This document shows, piece after piece, positions 20,694 through 29,274 of a DNA stretch of 36,518 nucleotides. Positions within the stretch are counted from its first letter, which is position 1, and each line of letters opens with the position of its first letter. This DNA is from a virus, in IMG/VR virus record IMGVR_UViG_3300032323_002742, positions 1 through 36,518 of that record. One strand, 5' to 3'. A program made the translations under genes and the position numbers. Below the pieces are notes generated by a model that saw only the letters and a list, made by a program, of their open reading frames with translations, was not told where the DNA came from and did no database searches.

Positions 20694-21263
20694 ATGGAAA
20701 AGTCATTAAAAACAGTAGCCTGTATCATGGGCTTTATAGCAGTAGCCATGTTGGTTCAAACTATTACAGTACAAAAATTTGCTGTACTTAAAGAAAAAAA
20801 TGGTTACTATTCACAAGATGTTGTTTCAATCAAGACACGTGAAAAACAATTAGATTGCATGGCGATGAACATTTATCGAGAAGCTGGTCATGAACCGTTC
20901 GAAGGTAAAGTTGCTGTGGCACAGGTTGTTATGAACAGAGTTAAATCTGGTAAATTTGGTAATGATGTCTGCGGAGTCATTTATCAAAAGAATGTAGTTA
21001 TGGATAAAGTTGTGTGCCAGTTCTCATGGTACTGCGACTCAGCTACTAAAACAAGACCAATTAATAGCGCAGCCTATACTGAAAGCTATGAAGTGGCTAA
21101 AAAAGTTCTTTTGGAAGGCTTTCAACTAAGCGTTCTCAAAGATGCGTTGTACTATCATGCCAATTACGTAAATCCAAAATGGCCGTTAGAAAAAATCGGT
21201 GTAATTGGAAATCACATTTTTTACAAACCAAAAGAGAAAGGATCGTCATATGCAAAGCTTTGA
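20694..21263 (+). CDS. SleB-like cell wall hydrolase (putative endolysin)
   Basis: 189 residues from the ATG at 20694, which has AAAGGAGG upstream; earlier in-frame ATGs have no ribosome site. Residues 6-25 form a hydrophobic signal-anchor. The catalytic domain of the SleB/hydrolase_2 family starts at LDCMAMNIYREAGHEP, with the E of YREAG the likely acid, then GKVAVAQVVMNRVKSGKFG, CQFSWYCD and the end YYHANYVNPKW. Such enzymes cut peptidoglycan glycan strands. With the membrane protein that follows (14-base overlap) it forms a lysis pair; the anchor suggests export by the host Sec system. Confidence 0.85.
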   Translation: MEKSLKTVACIMGFIAVAMLVQTITVQKFAVLKEKNGYYSQDVVSIKTREKQLDCMAMNIYREAGHEPFEGKVAVAQVVMNRVKSGKFGNDVCGVIYQKNVVMDKVVCQFSWYCDSATKTRPINSAAYTESYEVAKKVLLEGFQLSVLKDALYYHANYVNPKWPLEKIGVIGNHIFYKPKEKGSSYAKL

Positions 21264-21555
21264 TTTAACAAAATTCAAAGATTTTATTCAAAACAAATTC
21301 AGCCACGTTTCAGCAGAAACTGTTGGTTGGCTAGCTGTAATTGTTTTACACGCCAGCACTGTGCCCAGTATGTTAGCCGTGATGAGCGGTTTAACAGATC
21401 GATTACCTGCTGTAGATTTGGTTTTGTTAGTTTGGGCAGGATTATCGTTACTGTTTGTCAAAGCGGCTGTTCAACGGGACATGCTTAATTTGGTAACTAT
21501 TGGTATTGGATTTATTATTCAAGCAGTAATGATGGCATTGATCTTTTTCAAATAA
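21250..21555 (+). CDS. Small membrane protein, holin candidate (101 aa)
   Basis: 101 residues from the ATG at 21250 (AAAGGA upstream). Three hydrophobic segments are seen: about 25-42 (WLAVIVLHASTVPSMLAVMS), 50-70 (AVDLVLLVWAGLSLLFVKAA) and 78-99 (LVTIGIGFIIQAVMMALIFF). Size, topology and its place overlapping the endolysin gene point to a holin; the family is not recognised. Confidence 0.6.
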   Translation: MQSFDLTKFKDFIQNKFSHVSAETVGWLAVIVLHASTVPSMLAVMSGLTDRLPAVDLVLLVWAGLSLLFVKAAVQRDMLNLVTIGIGFIIQAVMMALIFFK

Positions 21556-21560
21556 ATTGG

Positions 21561-21600
21561 ATAGCACCACTCTTGACTTTTTGTCTAGTGGTGCTATACT
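21561..21600 (+). promoter_or_regulatory. Promoter inside an 11-bp palindrome
   Basis: TTGACT (21573-21578), 16-base spacer, TATACT (21595-21600). ATAGCACCACT (21561-21571) and AGTGGTGCTAT (21587-21597) are perfect inverted copies around the -35 and reaching into the -10. The arrangement could be an operator or a hairpin ending the upstream transcript. Confidence 0.6.
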
Positions 21601-21636
21601 ATTAATGTCGTAACACACACACAGAAGGATTTAACA

Positions 21637-21759
21637 ATGAAGACAGTTGCAGTAATTTTGATTAGTTTTGTTCTAACCGCTTGCGGAACCGTTGGAGGTG
21701 CTGTTAGTGGAGCAGGACAAGATTTAGGTAAAGCAGGTGATTGGATTCGAACCCGTTAA
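21637..21759 (+). CDS. Entericidin-like small lipoprotein
   Basis: Forty residues with GAAGGA before the ATG. The N-terminus MKTVAVILISFVLTACGTV is a lipoprotein signal with lipobox LTAC (Cys16). The mature part GTVGGAVSGAGQDLGKAGDW resembles entericidin A/B (Gly-rich, VG.D...GG). Bacterial entericidins are small outer-membrane lipoproteins of an antidote/toxin pair; the phage role is unknown. First gene of a run of envelope genes. Confidence 0.7.
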   Translation: MKTVAVILISFVLTACGTVGGAVSGAGQDLGKAGDWIRTR

Positions 21760-21777
21760 TTACACAGAGAGGCAATT

Positions 21778-22344
21778 ATGAAAAAGGCACTAATACTACT
21801 ACCGATGGTCGCTGCTTTGGCAGCATGTAGCACCACTGATGTTTATCAGAAACGAGCAGACGAAGCTCGCGAACGTCAAGAAAAATATGTTGAACGTTCA
21901 ATCGACAAGGCTCCTAAATGGATGACCGAACTTCCAAAATCAACCAGTGCTGTCTATGCTAATGGTACAGGCGTAAGCGGTGATTGGAATGCCGCTATCA
22001 GTTATGCTAAAAATAATGCTTATCGTAGCATTTGTATGGCAGCTGGTGGCGAAGTAGATAGTCGAACAAAAACTTATACACAAGATACTTCGACAGTTAC
22101 ATCTACAACTAACGAAACAGCGACAATGAGTAAATGTCGAAATGTTGATATCACTGGCGTCGAAGTACAAGAACGTAAAATTGTACAAGAAGGCGGCCGA
22201 TATCGTGTCTATATGTTAGTTGCTCTGCCAGTTGGTGAAGCAAACGCAATTCAGACACGTAAAGATCGACTTACTGCTGAGAAGAACGCTGCCGCTAATA
22301 GCGAACGCATGTTCCGTGAGATGGACCAAGATAGAAAAAATTAA
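21778..22344 (+). CDS. Lipoprotein (188 aa), LPP20-like
   Basis: 188 residues with signal and lipobox LAAC at 14-17 (MKKALILLPMVAALAACSTT). A charged linker to about 45 is followed by a domain with PKWMTELPKSTSAVYANGTG and, later, GGRYRVYMLVALPVGEAN, which resembles the LPP20/flagellar-assembly lipoprotein family. A basic helical tail ends it. It should sit in the outer membrane or periplasm. GAGAGGCAATT precedes the ATG; it lies 18 bases after the entericidin-like gene. Confidence 0.65.
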   Translation: MKKALILLPMVAALAACSTTDVYQKRADEARERQEKYVERSIDKAPKWMTELPKSTSAVYANGTGVSGDWNAAISYAKNNAYRSICMAAGGEVDSRTKTYTQDTSTVTSTTNETATMSKCRNVDITGVEVQERKIVQEGGRYRVYMLVALPVGEANAIQTRKDRLTAEKNAAANSERMFREMDQDRKN

Positions 22345-22347
22345 AAA

Positions 22348-23019
22348 ATGAAAACTATCTTAGCAGTATTGTTAATGCTGCCAGCGGTAGCATTTGCTGA
22401 TACTCCTTCACTATGCGAAGAACAAACACGCACAGAACACTTTAGAAATAAAAATGGTGTTGAGTCTGTAAGAACAATTACAGAAACTGTGTGTGTTGAT
22501 AATTCTCGTCAGTTAAAAAGAGCAGGCTTGCTGAACGGAGTCTGCGGTGTGCCTGGTCGAACAGATCCAACGTTAGATCAGCGTGTGGTCAGTTGTATGA
22601 AACCAGACAACTCGTGGGAACAATTTAATGTTGCTCCTTGGATTGATACAACTTCAGTAGATTCAAATCAAGAAATACCATTGCCCAATTATTATGACTA
22701 CGGTCGAGGTGATGCCGGCGGCTTCCTTTTTGGTTTGTTTCGCGGAGGCTATTATAAATTATCCGGATCCCAACAAGAAGCACATACCCAGGCAATTTGG
22801 ACTGCTTTAAAAACAGCCGAATTAGGTCAGCGTGTGATATGGCGATTAGGCGATGTGGGTGGTTATGCGTTACCTGTGGCAACGTTCCCATCCAGTCAAG
22901 GACATTGTAGAAGAATACATGTCAGCATATTCAATTCAGGGGAGACACAAGCTATATCTAAAACTGCCTGTTACGAAAATAGTACTAGCAAGTGGGTATG
23001 GATTAGCGATAAATATTAG
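22348..23019 (+). CDS. Secreted protein with surface-antigen-like C-terminus
   Basis: 223 residues with a signal peptide cut near residue 17 (LPAVAFA-DTPS). Four Cys pairs suggest a disulphide-bonded periplasmic protein. Residues 120-145 (YYDYGRGDAGGFLFGLFRGG) are Gly-rich. The C-terminus, CRRIHVSIFNSGETQAISKT followed by ACYENSTSKWVWIS, resembles the end of the 17-kDa surface antigen/glycine-zipper family (CREFxQTVxxGG ... ACRQPDGSW). Role unknown. A late octamer overlaps its stop. Confidence 0.6.
   Translation: MKTILAVLLMLPAVAFADTPSLCEEQTRTEHFRNKNGVESVRTITETVCVDNSRQLKRAGLLNGVCGVPGRTDPTLDQRVVSCMKPDNSWEQFNVAPWIDTTSVDSNQEIPLPNYYDYGRGDAGGFLFGLFRGGYYKLSGSQQEAHTQAIWTALKTAELGQRVIWRLGDVGGYALPVATFPSSQGHCRRIHVSIFNSGETQAISKTACYENSTSKWVWISDKY
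23008..23015 (+). promoter_or_regulatory. Late-type promoter (GATAAATA)
   Basis: GATAAATAT inside the last codons of the secreted-protein gene. Initiation near 23021 leaves about 3 bases before the ATG at 23024. Confidence 0.6.
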
Positions 23020-23023
23020 TTCT

Positions 23024-24460
23024 ATGAAATATAAATTATCAGATAAACTTATTGCTTACATGGCTTTAGTCAGCGGATTAACTATATCCGCTGTTGCCAT
23101 TTGGTACAGCGTGGCCGGCCTAGTATCTATCTTTAGTGCGGCAACTATTGCCATCATCGTTATGGGAGTTGCTCTCGAAGTTAGTAAGTTGATTGCTACT
23201 GTATGGCTTAAAATAAATTGGTCACGTGCTCCTGTGTTCATACGAACATATTTGCTTATTGCCATTGCGATTCTTATGCTGATTACCAGCATGGGTATTT
23301 TTGGATTCCTAAGTAAAGCACACAGTGATGCTGGTCTAGTTTCTGGAGATGTACAGGCAAAGATTGCTGTATATGACGAAAAGATTAAAACTGAACGGGA
23401 GAATATCGATGCCGCTCGTAAAGCACTTACTCAAATGGATGCGCAGGTTAATGAACGTCTTAGTCGTAGCACCGACGACCGTGGCGCAGAACGGGCAGTC
23501 CAAATCCGCAGACAACAACAAGCAGAACGAACTAGACTCCAAAACGATATTTCTAGGTCACAGAGTGCTATTGCTAAACTCAACGAAGACCGAGCTCCAA
23601 TCGCCGCAGAAGTCCGCAAAGTCGAAGCCGAAGTTGGACCAATAAAATATATTGCATCGTTTATCTACGGCAGTAATCCAGATGCTAATTTATTAGAAAA
23701 AGCAGTTACATGGGTAATCGTAATTATCGTTGTGGTATTTGATCCACTAGCTGTTATCTTGTTGTTAGCTAGTCAATATAGTTTCCAGTGGTTCCGTAAA
23801 TCTGAGGAAGAAGACCAATCGGAAGATGACGTTGAAGAATTTTTTACCAGAGGAAAACTAGTAGCTAGAGGATTAGATGCTGATGAGCAAGCTCGTCTTG
23901 CCGAGGAAGCCAATACTAAACTTTCTGAAATTGAAAAAGAAACAGATCTCGATGCTACATTGGCGTCAGTGGAAGATACTGATGTTGAGAAGCCACTAAC
24001 TGCTGACTCTGAAAAAGTAATAGAAGAAATCCCGATCGAGCAATGGAATAAGATGATTGCTGAGGCCGAAAAAGCTGCAGAAGAAGAAAAAGAAAAAGAA
24101 GACCATGAAATTTTAGAAGAAGCTCATGAAACTGAAAAAGAAGCCATGCGCCTTTGGAAGGACGATAATCCCGAAGGATCTTTGAAACATCAAAGAAAAC
24201 TTTTAGAACGTGGGGTTATTTCTGTATTGCCGTGGCATGCCCAATTAAAAGCTCAACCAGACTATACTGACAACGATGCTGCTGAAGAAGCAGCTAAATG
24301 GGCAATGGAGCAAGTTGAAAAGAAAAATGATTTAACCTATGTTGATAAAGAAGGAAAAAATCAAGTAGTTAAATCTGTATCCTACGAACAAAATGCTGAA
24401 CAAAGTCCGAGCACTCTTTGGTCACGTATCAAAGATAAAAAAGGTTCCGATGAGCAATAA
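23024..24460 (+). CDS. Membrane protein with central coiled coil (478 aa)
   Basis: I choose the ATG at 23024; a longer frame from 22853 merely overlaps the secreted-protein gene. Two or three N-terminal hydrophobic segments (about 8-50 and 68-90), a long charged coiled coil near 105-205 (KIKTERENIDAARKALTQMD), then another hydrophobic stretch near 228-250 (AVTWVIVIIVVVFDPLAVIL), and an acidic cytoplasmic tail to the end. The layout is known from conserved T4-like marine phage proteins of unknown function. It overlaps the next gene by 11 bases and is probably nearly leaderless. Confidence 0.65.
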   Translation: MKYKLSDKLIAYMALVSGLTISAVAIWYSVAGLVSIFSAATIAIIVMGVALEVSKLIATVWLKINWSRAPVFIRTYLLIAIAILMLITSMGIFGFLSKAHSDAGLVSGDVQAKIAVYDEKIKTERENIDAARKALTQMDAQVNERLSRSTDDRGAERAVQIRRQQQAERTRLQNDISRSQSAIAKLNEDRAPIAAEVRKVEAEVGPIKYIASFIYGSNPDANLLEKAVTWVIVIIVVVFDPLAVILLLASQYSFQWFRKSEEEDQSEDDVEEFFTRGKLVARGLDADEQARLAEEANTKLSEIEKETDLDATLASVEDTDVEKPLTADSEKVIEEIPIEQWNKMIAEAEKAAEEEKEKEDHEILEEAHETEKEAMRLWKDDNPEGSLKHQRKLLERGVISVLPWHAQLKAQPDYTDNDAAEEAAKWAMEQVEKKNDLTYVDKEGKNQVVKSVSYEQNAEQSPSTLWSRIKDKKGSDEQ

Positions 24461-24842
24461 AGTTACTTTAATAACTACACCAGACGATATTGTTGTCGAT
24501 GGTTTAAGAATACTTTTAGTTGGTTTGACATCAGCACAGTCTGCGTTATTTTCCGACGCTCTTAATAAATTTAACAGTATTCCAAATACCATAATTTACA
24601 TATGGAATCAAAATGATGATCTACCTTGGTTGTTTGATAAAAAACATAAAAGTCAATTTATAATCTTTAATTCTGAAATGGATAATCAAGAATTGGTAGG
24701 TTATTTTTCCGCACAGGCCAAGAGTCATTATTTTGGAGTGTTGCGTAGTTTAGAGATAATTAATAATCGTGTCATACACGATTTAGACCAATTACTAATA
24801 ATATTAAAGGAACAAATCCATTTTTATGAACAATCCAAATAA
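24450..24842 (+). CDS. Phage protein of unknown function (130 aa)
   Basis: 130 residues from the ATG at 24450 (AAGG 5 bases before), MSNKVTLITTPDDIVVDGLR onward, alternating strands and helices. A GLTSAQSALFSDALNKF segment and a Leu/Ile-rich C-terminal helix are notable. No family recognised. It lies between the membrane protein and bS21, overlapping both, so the three are co-expressed. Confidence 0.65.
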   Translation: MSNKVTLITTPDDIVVDGLRILLVGLTSAQSALFSDALNKFNSIPNTIIYIWNQNDDLPWLFDKKHKSQFIIFNSEMDNQELVGYFSAQAKSHYFGVLRSLEIINNRVIHDLDQLLIILKEQIHFYEQSK

Positions 24843-25068
24843 AGGTAAATTCATAGGCGCTACAGTCTTTGTTAAAGAAGGTGAGCCAATTGAACGAGCT
24901 CTTAGAAAATTTAAGAATAAAATCAGTGATTCCAAACTGCTAGAAACATTAAGAGCTAAAGAGTTCTATGAAAAGCCAACTACAGTCAGAAAAAGAAAAA
25001 AATCGGCTGCTAAAGCTCGCTGGAAAAAACAACTAAAAGATCAGCAATTACCTAAAAAAATGTATTGA
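24826..25068 (+). CDS. rpsU: Ribosomal protein bS21
   Basis: Eighty residues. The core VFVKEGEPIERALRKFKNKI, AKEFYEKPT and the RKRKKSAAKARWKKQ tail match bS21 (E. coli: VRENEPFDVALRRFKR, REFYEKPT). It binds the 30S platform near the anti-Shine-Dalgarno end and helps initiation. A phage-borne copy could replace host bS21 to favour phage mRNAs. It overlaps the upstream gene by 17 bases; AAAGGAACAAAT lies upstream, and the start MNNPNKG adds a short extension. Confidence 0.92.
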   Translation: MNNPNKGKFIGATVFVKEGEPIERALRKFKNKISDSKLLETLRAKEFYEKPTTVRKRKKSAAKARWKKQLKDQQLPKKMY

Positions 25069-25093
25069 CATTTACTTGTAAATTTGTTACAAT
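25065..25093 (+). promoter_or_regulatory. Strong sigma70-type promoter
   Basis: TTGACA (25065-25070), 17-base spacer, TACAAT (25088-25093). It begins on the rpsU stop and drives the exonuclease and guaC genes. Confidence 0.8.
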
Positions 25094-25126
25094 AGTATTT
25101 GTTAATATAGATATAGAAAGAATATA

Positions 25127-25711
25127 ATGGCTAATACTGATCTAATGATCGATTTAGAAACACTTGACGTAACCCCAACCGCATCAATCTTAACTATTGG
25201 TGCGGTTCGTTTTGATCCTTTCGGTGATGATGTTAATGAACCCAAATGTGATAAGTTTTATGTAACAGTAGATCTTGACAGTTGTGATCGATTAGGACTT
25301 ACTGTATCTGATTCTACTTTAGAATGGTGGGCAAGTCAAAGTAAAGAAGCACAAGAAGCAGCCTTTGATCCAACTGGTAGGATCGATATCGTAGATGCCT
25401 TCAATCAACTGTATAAATTTGCTTGGGGTGCTAAACGAGTATGGAGTCACGGTGCTAGTTTTGATGTACCTATTTGTGAAAATGTTTATAGGAAAATACA
25501 AAAAGCCATTCCGTGGCAGTTCTGGGAAGTTCGTTGTACCAGAACATTGTTCGACCTAGGCATCAATCCAAATCGTCCTCCTGTATTAAAACATCATGCA
25601 CTTGAAGATGCGTGGAATCAAGCAGTAGGAGTTCAAAATGTGTTTAAAGCATTGAGAAGTTCTACAAAGTATGACGGTGGATTAATCACTCCGTTCTCTA
25701 ACCAAAGGTAA
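25127..25711 (+). CDS. DEDDh 3'-5' exonuclease (DexA-like)
   Basis: 194 residues of the DnaQ fold: D9 and E11 (MIDLETLD), D113 (HGASFDV), and H156 with D161 ([10 protein letters not shown]) give the DEDDh set. T4 DexA has this domain and size range, and TLEWWASQ and the WSHGASFD block fit that subfamily. It likely degrades single-stranded DNA ends or recycles host DNA. It shares an operon with GMP reductase (5-base gap), consistent with nucleotide recycling. Confidence 0.85.
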   Translation: MANTDLMIDLETLDVTPTASILTIGAVRFDPFGDDVNEPKCDKFYVTVDLDSCDRLGLTVSDSTLEWWASQSKEAQEAAFDPTGRIDIVDAFNQLYKFAWGAKRVWSHGASFDVPICENVYRKIQKAIPWQFWEVRCTRTLFDLGINPNRPPVLKHHALEDAWNQAVGVQNVFKALRSSTKYDGGLITPFSNQR

Positions 25712-25716
25712 TAGTA

Positions 25717-26760
25717 ATGCGTATTGAAGATGATATCAAGTTAGATTTTTCTGACGTGCTCATCCGTCCTAAGCGTTCGACATTGTCAAGTCGAAAAGAA
25801 GTAAATTTAAAACGATCCTACACATTTAAACACAGCGGATGGGAATACACTGGTGTTCCTATCATGGCTGCTAACATGGACGGTGTCGGAACGCTGGCTA
25901 TGGCGACTGCGTTAAATGATCACAATCTTTTTACCTGTTTAACAAAAACCTACGACGAAGATGATCTAGGTGATACTATCGGAAAAATTAGTAAAAATAG
26001 TTTTGCTGTTAGTACAGGTACCGGCGATAAAGATTTTCAAAAATTACAAAGAATTATAAATGTTTATCCGGAAATACAATTTATTTGTATTGATGTAGCC
26101 AACGGCTACAGTGAGCATTTTGGTGACTATGTTGCTCGAGTACGTGCAGCATATCCAACAGCGACTATTATTGCTGGTAACGTTGTTACAGCAGACATGA
26201 CACAGGAGTTAATTTTACGTGGCGCCGATATTGTTAAAGTGGGCATTGGCCCTGGTAGCGTTTGTACTACTCGTTTGCAAACTGGTGTGGGCTACCCACA
26301 GCTTAGTGCTATTATTGAATGTGCCGATGCCGCTCATGGTCTTGGCGGGCATATTATTGCTGATGGCGGATGTACTTGCCCTGGCGATGTTGCTAAAGCT
26401 TTCGGGGCTGGTGCGGACTTTGTAATGCTAGGTGGTATGTTAGCAGGACACGCCGAAGGCGGCGGAACAAAATATGAAGACTTTTCTTTTAATCCTAAGA
26501 AAATCTTTGTAGAATTTTACGGTATGAGCAGCGACACGGCTATGGATAAACATCATGGTGGTGTAGCAGACTATCGTAGCTCGGAAGGACGTACTGTTCG
26601 CATTCCCTACAAAGGGTATGTAAATGATACTGTATTAAATATCTTAGGCGGTTTAAGAAGCTCTTGTACGTATGTAGGTGCTCCAACTCTAAAGCAGTTG
26701 AGTAAATGTACTACATTTGTTAGAGTCAATAAACAGTTTAATGATGTTTATCTGAGATAA
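25717..26760 (+). CDS. guaC: GMP reductase
   Basis: 347 residues, equal to the usual GuaC length. It has [20 protein letters not shown] with the active-site Cys at 183, the FMN-fold phosphate loop [10 protein letters not shown] and [14 protein letters not shown] reductase turns GMP to IMP with NADPH; the absence of CBS domains separates it from IMP dehydrogenase. In the phage it may rebalance purines from degraded host RNA. GGTAATAGT before the ATG gives a weak site; it is 5 bases from the exonuclease stop. Confidence 0.9.
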   Translation: MRIEDDIKLDFSDVLIRPKRSTLSSRKEVNLKRSYTFKHSGWEYTGVPIMAANMDGVGTLAMATALNDHNLFTCLTKTYDEDDLGDTIGKISKNSFAVSTGTGDKDFQKLQRIINVYPEIQFICIDVANGYSEHFGDYVARVRAAYPTATIIAGNVVTADMTQELILRGADIVKVGIGPGSVCTTRLQTGVGYPQLSAIIECADAAHGLGGHIIADGGCTCPGDVAKAFGAGADFVMLGGMLAGHAEGGGTKYEDFSFNPKKIFVEFYGMSSDTAMDKHHGGVADYRSSEGRTVRIPYKGYVNDTVLNILGGLRSSCTYVGAPTLKQLSKCTTFVRVNKQFNDVYLR

Positions 26761-26763
26761 ATA
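26756..26763 (+). promoter_or_regulatory. Late-type promoter (GATAAATA)
   Basis: GATAAATAT over the guaC stop. Initiation near 26769 starts the transcript at the first base of a hairpin. Confidence 0.6.
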
Positions 26764-26768
26764 TTTTT

Positions 26769-26805
26769 GTAAAACGCTTCGGGTTTTACATACGGGCAGT
26801 TGCCC
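26769..26805 (+). promoter_or_regulatory. Two hairpins in the dnaK leader
   Basis: GTAAAAC (26769-26775) with GTTTTAC (26783-26789), then GGGC-AGTT-GCCC (26794-26805). They lie at the 5' end of the predicted late transcript and may protect it or sense temperature; the AAGGAG site at 26822 is not paired by them. Confidence 0.5.
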
Positions 26806-26835
26806 AAATTACTCGCTTAACTAAGGAGAAAGATT

Positions 26836-28707
26836 ATGAGTAAAATTATCGGTATCGATCTAGGTACCACAAATTCATGCGTAGCCGTTATTGAAAACGG
26901 TGTTTCTAAAGTAATTGAAAATTCTGAAGGAGCACGTACTACCCCTAGTATTGTTGCTTACACCCAAGATGAAATTCTAGTAGGTGCTTCAGCAAAACGC
27001 CAGTCAGTAACAAATCCCAAAAATACTATCTATGCCAGCAAGCGATTAATTGGTCGCAAGTTCAAAGAGGAAGCTGTACAAAAAGATATCAAATTGATGC
27101 CATATGAAATTATGGAATCTAAAAATGGAGATGCTTGGGTAAGAGCCCAAGGTAAAGAATTAGCACCTCCACAAATTTCCGCAGAAGTACTTCGCAAAAT
27201 GAAGAAGACTGCTGAAGACTATCTTGGTCACGAAGTAACACAAGCGGTAATTACTGTACCTGCTTACTTCAATGACAGCCAACGGCAGGCAACCAAAGAT
27301 GCGGGACAGATCGCAGGCCTAGAAGTGTTGCGTATTATCAACGAGCCTACAGCGGCAGCACTGGCATATGGTGTTGATAAGGCTGATAAGAAAGATCGCA
27401 AAGTTGCTGTCTATGACTTAGGTGGTGGTACATTTGACGTATCAATCATCGAGATTGCCAATGTAGATGGCGACAAACAAATTGAAGTATTATCGACAAA
27501 CGGTGATACATTCCTGGGCGGTGAAGACTTTGACCAACGCATCATGGATCATTTAGTTGATGAGTTTAAGAAAGAAAATGGAATCGATCTTAAGAACGAT
27601 GTGTTGGCATTACAACGTTTGAAAGATGCTGCTGAAAAAGCCAAAATTGAATTATCAAATTCTACACAAACAGAAGTAAATCTACCATATGTTACCGCTG
27701 ATGCTAGTGGTCCTAAACACTTGGTTGTTAAATTAACTCGTGCTAAACTTGAATCGTTAGTAGATGAATTAATTCAACGTTCAATCGAGCCTTGTAAAAT
27801 TGCTATGAAAGACGCAGGAGTAACTGCCGCAGACATTGACGAAGTTATCTTAGTTGGTGGGCAAACACGTATGCCTAAAGTACAAGAAGCAGTTGAAAAG
27901 ATGTTTGGCAAAGCACCTCGAAGAGATGTGAATCCGGATGAAGCTGTTGCTGTTGGTGCCGCAGTTCAAGGTGCTGTGCTAGGTGGTGATCGTAATGACG
28001 TTCTATTGTTAGACGTTTCTCCGTTGAGTCTTGGTATTGAAACAATGGGCGGAGTATTTGCTAAACTAATTCAAAAGAATACAACAATCCCAACTAAGGC
28101 ATCACAGACATTCTCAACAGCAGAAGATAATCAACCAGCTGTAACAATCAAAGTGTTCCAAGGCGAGCGTGAATTTTGCCAATACAATAAATTACTAGGT
28201 GAGTTTAATTTAGAAGGCATTGCTCCGGCTCGCCGAGGCATTCCACAGATTGAAGTTACCTTTGACGTAGATGCTAACGGCATTATGAATATTAGTGCTA
28301 AAGATAAATCTACAGGCAAAGAAAACAAAATCACTATCAAGTCAGACAGCGGGTTAAGCAAAGAGCAAATTGAACAAATGATTCAAGATGCCGAAGTCAA
28401 TGCCGAAGCTGATAAAAAACTACGTGAATTAGTTGAAGCACGTAACTCAGCAGAGTCACAGATACATGCTGCTCGTTCGGACATGAAAGAAGTTGAAGAT
28501 CAATTGTCTGATGAAGAAAAAACAAAAATCAATGAAGCAATTTCTGCGTTAGAAGAAGCAGCTAAAGGTGATGACAAAGAAGCTATCACTCAAAAGGCCA
28601 GTGACTTATATACTGCGATTGTTCCGATTGCTCAGGCAAAGAATAAACCAGAACAAGCATCCGCAGAACCAGAAATCATTGATGCTGAATTCAAAGAACA
28701 GAATTGA
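26836..28707 (+). CDS. dnaK: Hsp70 chaperone DnaK
   Basis: 623 residues, slightly shorter than E. coli DnaK. The ATPase domain has [42 protein letters not shown] and [13 protein letters not shown]; the linker is [12 protein letters not shown]; the peptide-binding domain and lid follow, ending [12 protein letters not shown]. All key motifs are intact. The sequence [15 protein letters not shown] has a beta/gammaproteobacterial look. [18 protein letters not shown] departs from the usual EREMAADNKSLG. It has no co-chaperone gene in the window, so host DnaJ/GrpE would be used. Full-length DnaK is rare in phages. Confidence 0.97.
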   Translation: MSKIIGIDLGTTNSCVAVIENGVSKVIENSEGARTTPSIVAYTQDEILVGASAKRQSVTNPKNTIYASKRLIGRKFKEEAVQKDIKLMPYEIMESKNGDAWVRAQGKELAPPQISAEVLRKMKKTAEDYLGHEVTQAVITVPAYFNDSQRQATKDAGQIAGLEVLRIINEPTAAALAYGVDKADKKDRKVAVYDLGGGTFDVSIIEIANVDGDKQIEVLSTNGDTFLGGEDFDQRIMDHLVDEFKKENGIDLKNDVLALQRLKDAAEKAKIELSNSTQTEVNLPYVTADASGPKHLVVKLTRAKLESLVDELIQRSIEPCKIAMKDAGVTAADIDEVILVGGQTRMPKVQEAVEKMFGKAPRRDVNPDEAVAVGAAVQGAVLGGDRNDVLLLDVSPLSLGIETMGGVFAKLIQKNTTIPTKASQTFSTAEDNQPAVTIKVFQGEREFCQYNKLLGEFNLEGIAPARRGIPQIEVTFDVDANGIMNISAKDKSTGKENKITIKSDSGLSKEQIEQMIQDAEVNAEADKKLRELVEARNSAESQIHAARSDMKEVEDQLSDEEKTKINEAISALEEAAKGDDKEAITQKASDLYTAIVPIAQAKNKPEQASAEPEIIDAEFKEQN

Positions 28708-28732
28708 CACAGACACAGAAATACGTTAAAAT
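28704..28732 (+). promoter_or_regulatory. sigma70-type promoter for hsp20
   Basis: TTGACA (28704-28709), 17-base spacer, TAAAAT (28727-28732). The TTGACA overlaps the dnaK stop. The transcript starts next to a TGCGG/CCGCA hairpin (28740-28762) with inner CTCA/TGAG. Confidence 0.7.
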
Positions 28733-28792
28733 AAATTTATGCGGTGCTCAGGTGAGGCCGCAATAAATCTTGCTTATTAAGGAGAAATTAAA

Positions 28793-29230
28793 ATGACACA
28801 AATGCAACGTTTTGACACCACTGCTCTAGCTAGAGCACTTGTAGGATTTGATCGCATGTTCGACGACATGGAACATAGATTTGCGAATCAAATCAACAAC
28901 AACTATCCACCGCACAACATTATCAAAACTGGTGATAACGATTACCTTATTGAAGTTGCTGTGGCTGGATTTTCTAAGAATGAAATTGCTGTAGAGTTAG
29001 AAGACAATCATCTTACCATTAGAGGCGAAAGTCGAACTACATCATGGCCTACTGAGGCATACTTACATCGAGGTCTTGCTAGTCGAGATTTTGCTAAAGT
29101 ATTCCCCTTAGCAGAACATATCAAAGTAAAAGGTGCTCAGATCGAAAACGGTATTTTAACAGTGATGTTAGAGCGTATCGTTCCAGAAGAGCTCAAACCT
29201 AGAGTAATCGAGGTTGTTGAGGTTAAGTAA
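28793..29230 (+). CDS. hsp20: Small heat-shock protein (Hsp20/IbpA type)
   Basis: 145 residues. The alpha-crystallin domain covers about 40-135: YPPHNIIKTGDNDYLIEVAV, NHLTIRGESR and the closing IENGILTVML. The C-terminus has PRVIEV, an I-x-V type tail. It holds unfolded proteins for DnaK. Hsp20 is common in T4-like marine phages. AAGGAG precedes the ATG. It lies between dnaK and clpS, with its own promoter. Confidence 0.95.
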   Translation: MTQMQRFDTTALARALVGFDRMFDDMEHRFANQINNNYPPHNIIKTGDNDYLIEVAVAGFSKNEIAVELEDNHLTIRGESRTTSWPTEAYLHRGLASRDFAKVFPLAEHIKVKGAQIENGILTVMLERIVPEELKPRVIEVVEVK

Positions 29231-29243
29231 TAGTATAAACCCG

Positions 29244-29262
29244 GGGGAGGCAACTCCCCTTT
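29244..29262 (+). terminator. GC-rich hairpin between hsp20 and clpS
   Basis: GGGGAG-GCAA-CTCCCC followed by TTT: a strong 6-bp hairpin with a GNRA-like loop. The short T tail suggests attenuation or partial termination rather than a full stop; the clpS ribosome site GGAG follows. Confidence 0.5.
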
Positions 29263-29274
29263 ATGGAGCATAAA

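Noticed and set aside
22853-23023. Long N-terminal extension of the 478-aa membrane protein
   Set aside because: It lies wholly inside the secreted-protein gene in another frame; the ATG at 23024 begins a normal membrane-protein start and has a late promoter in front.
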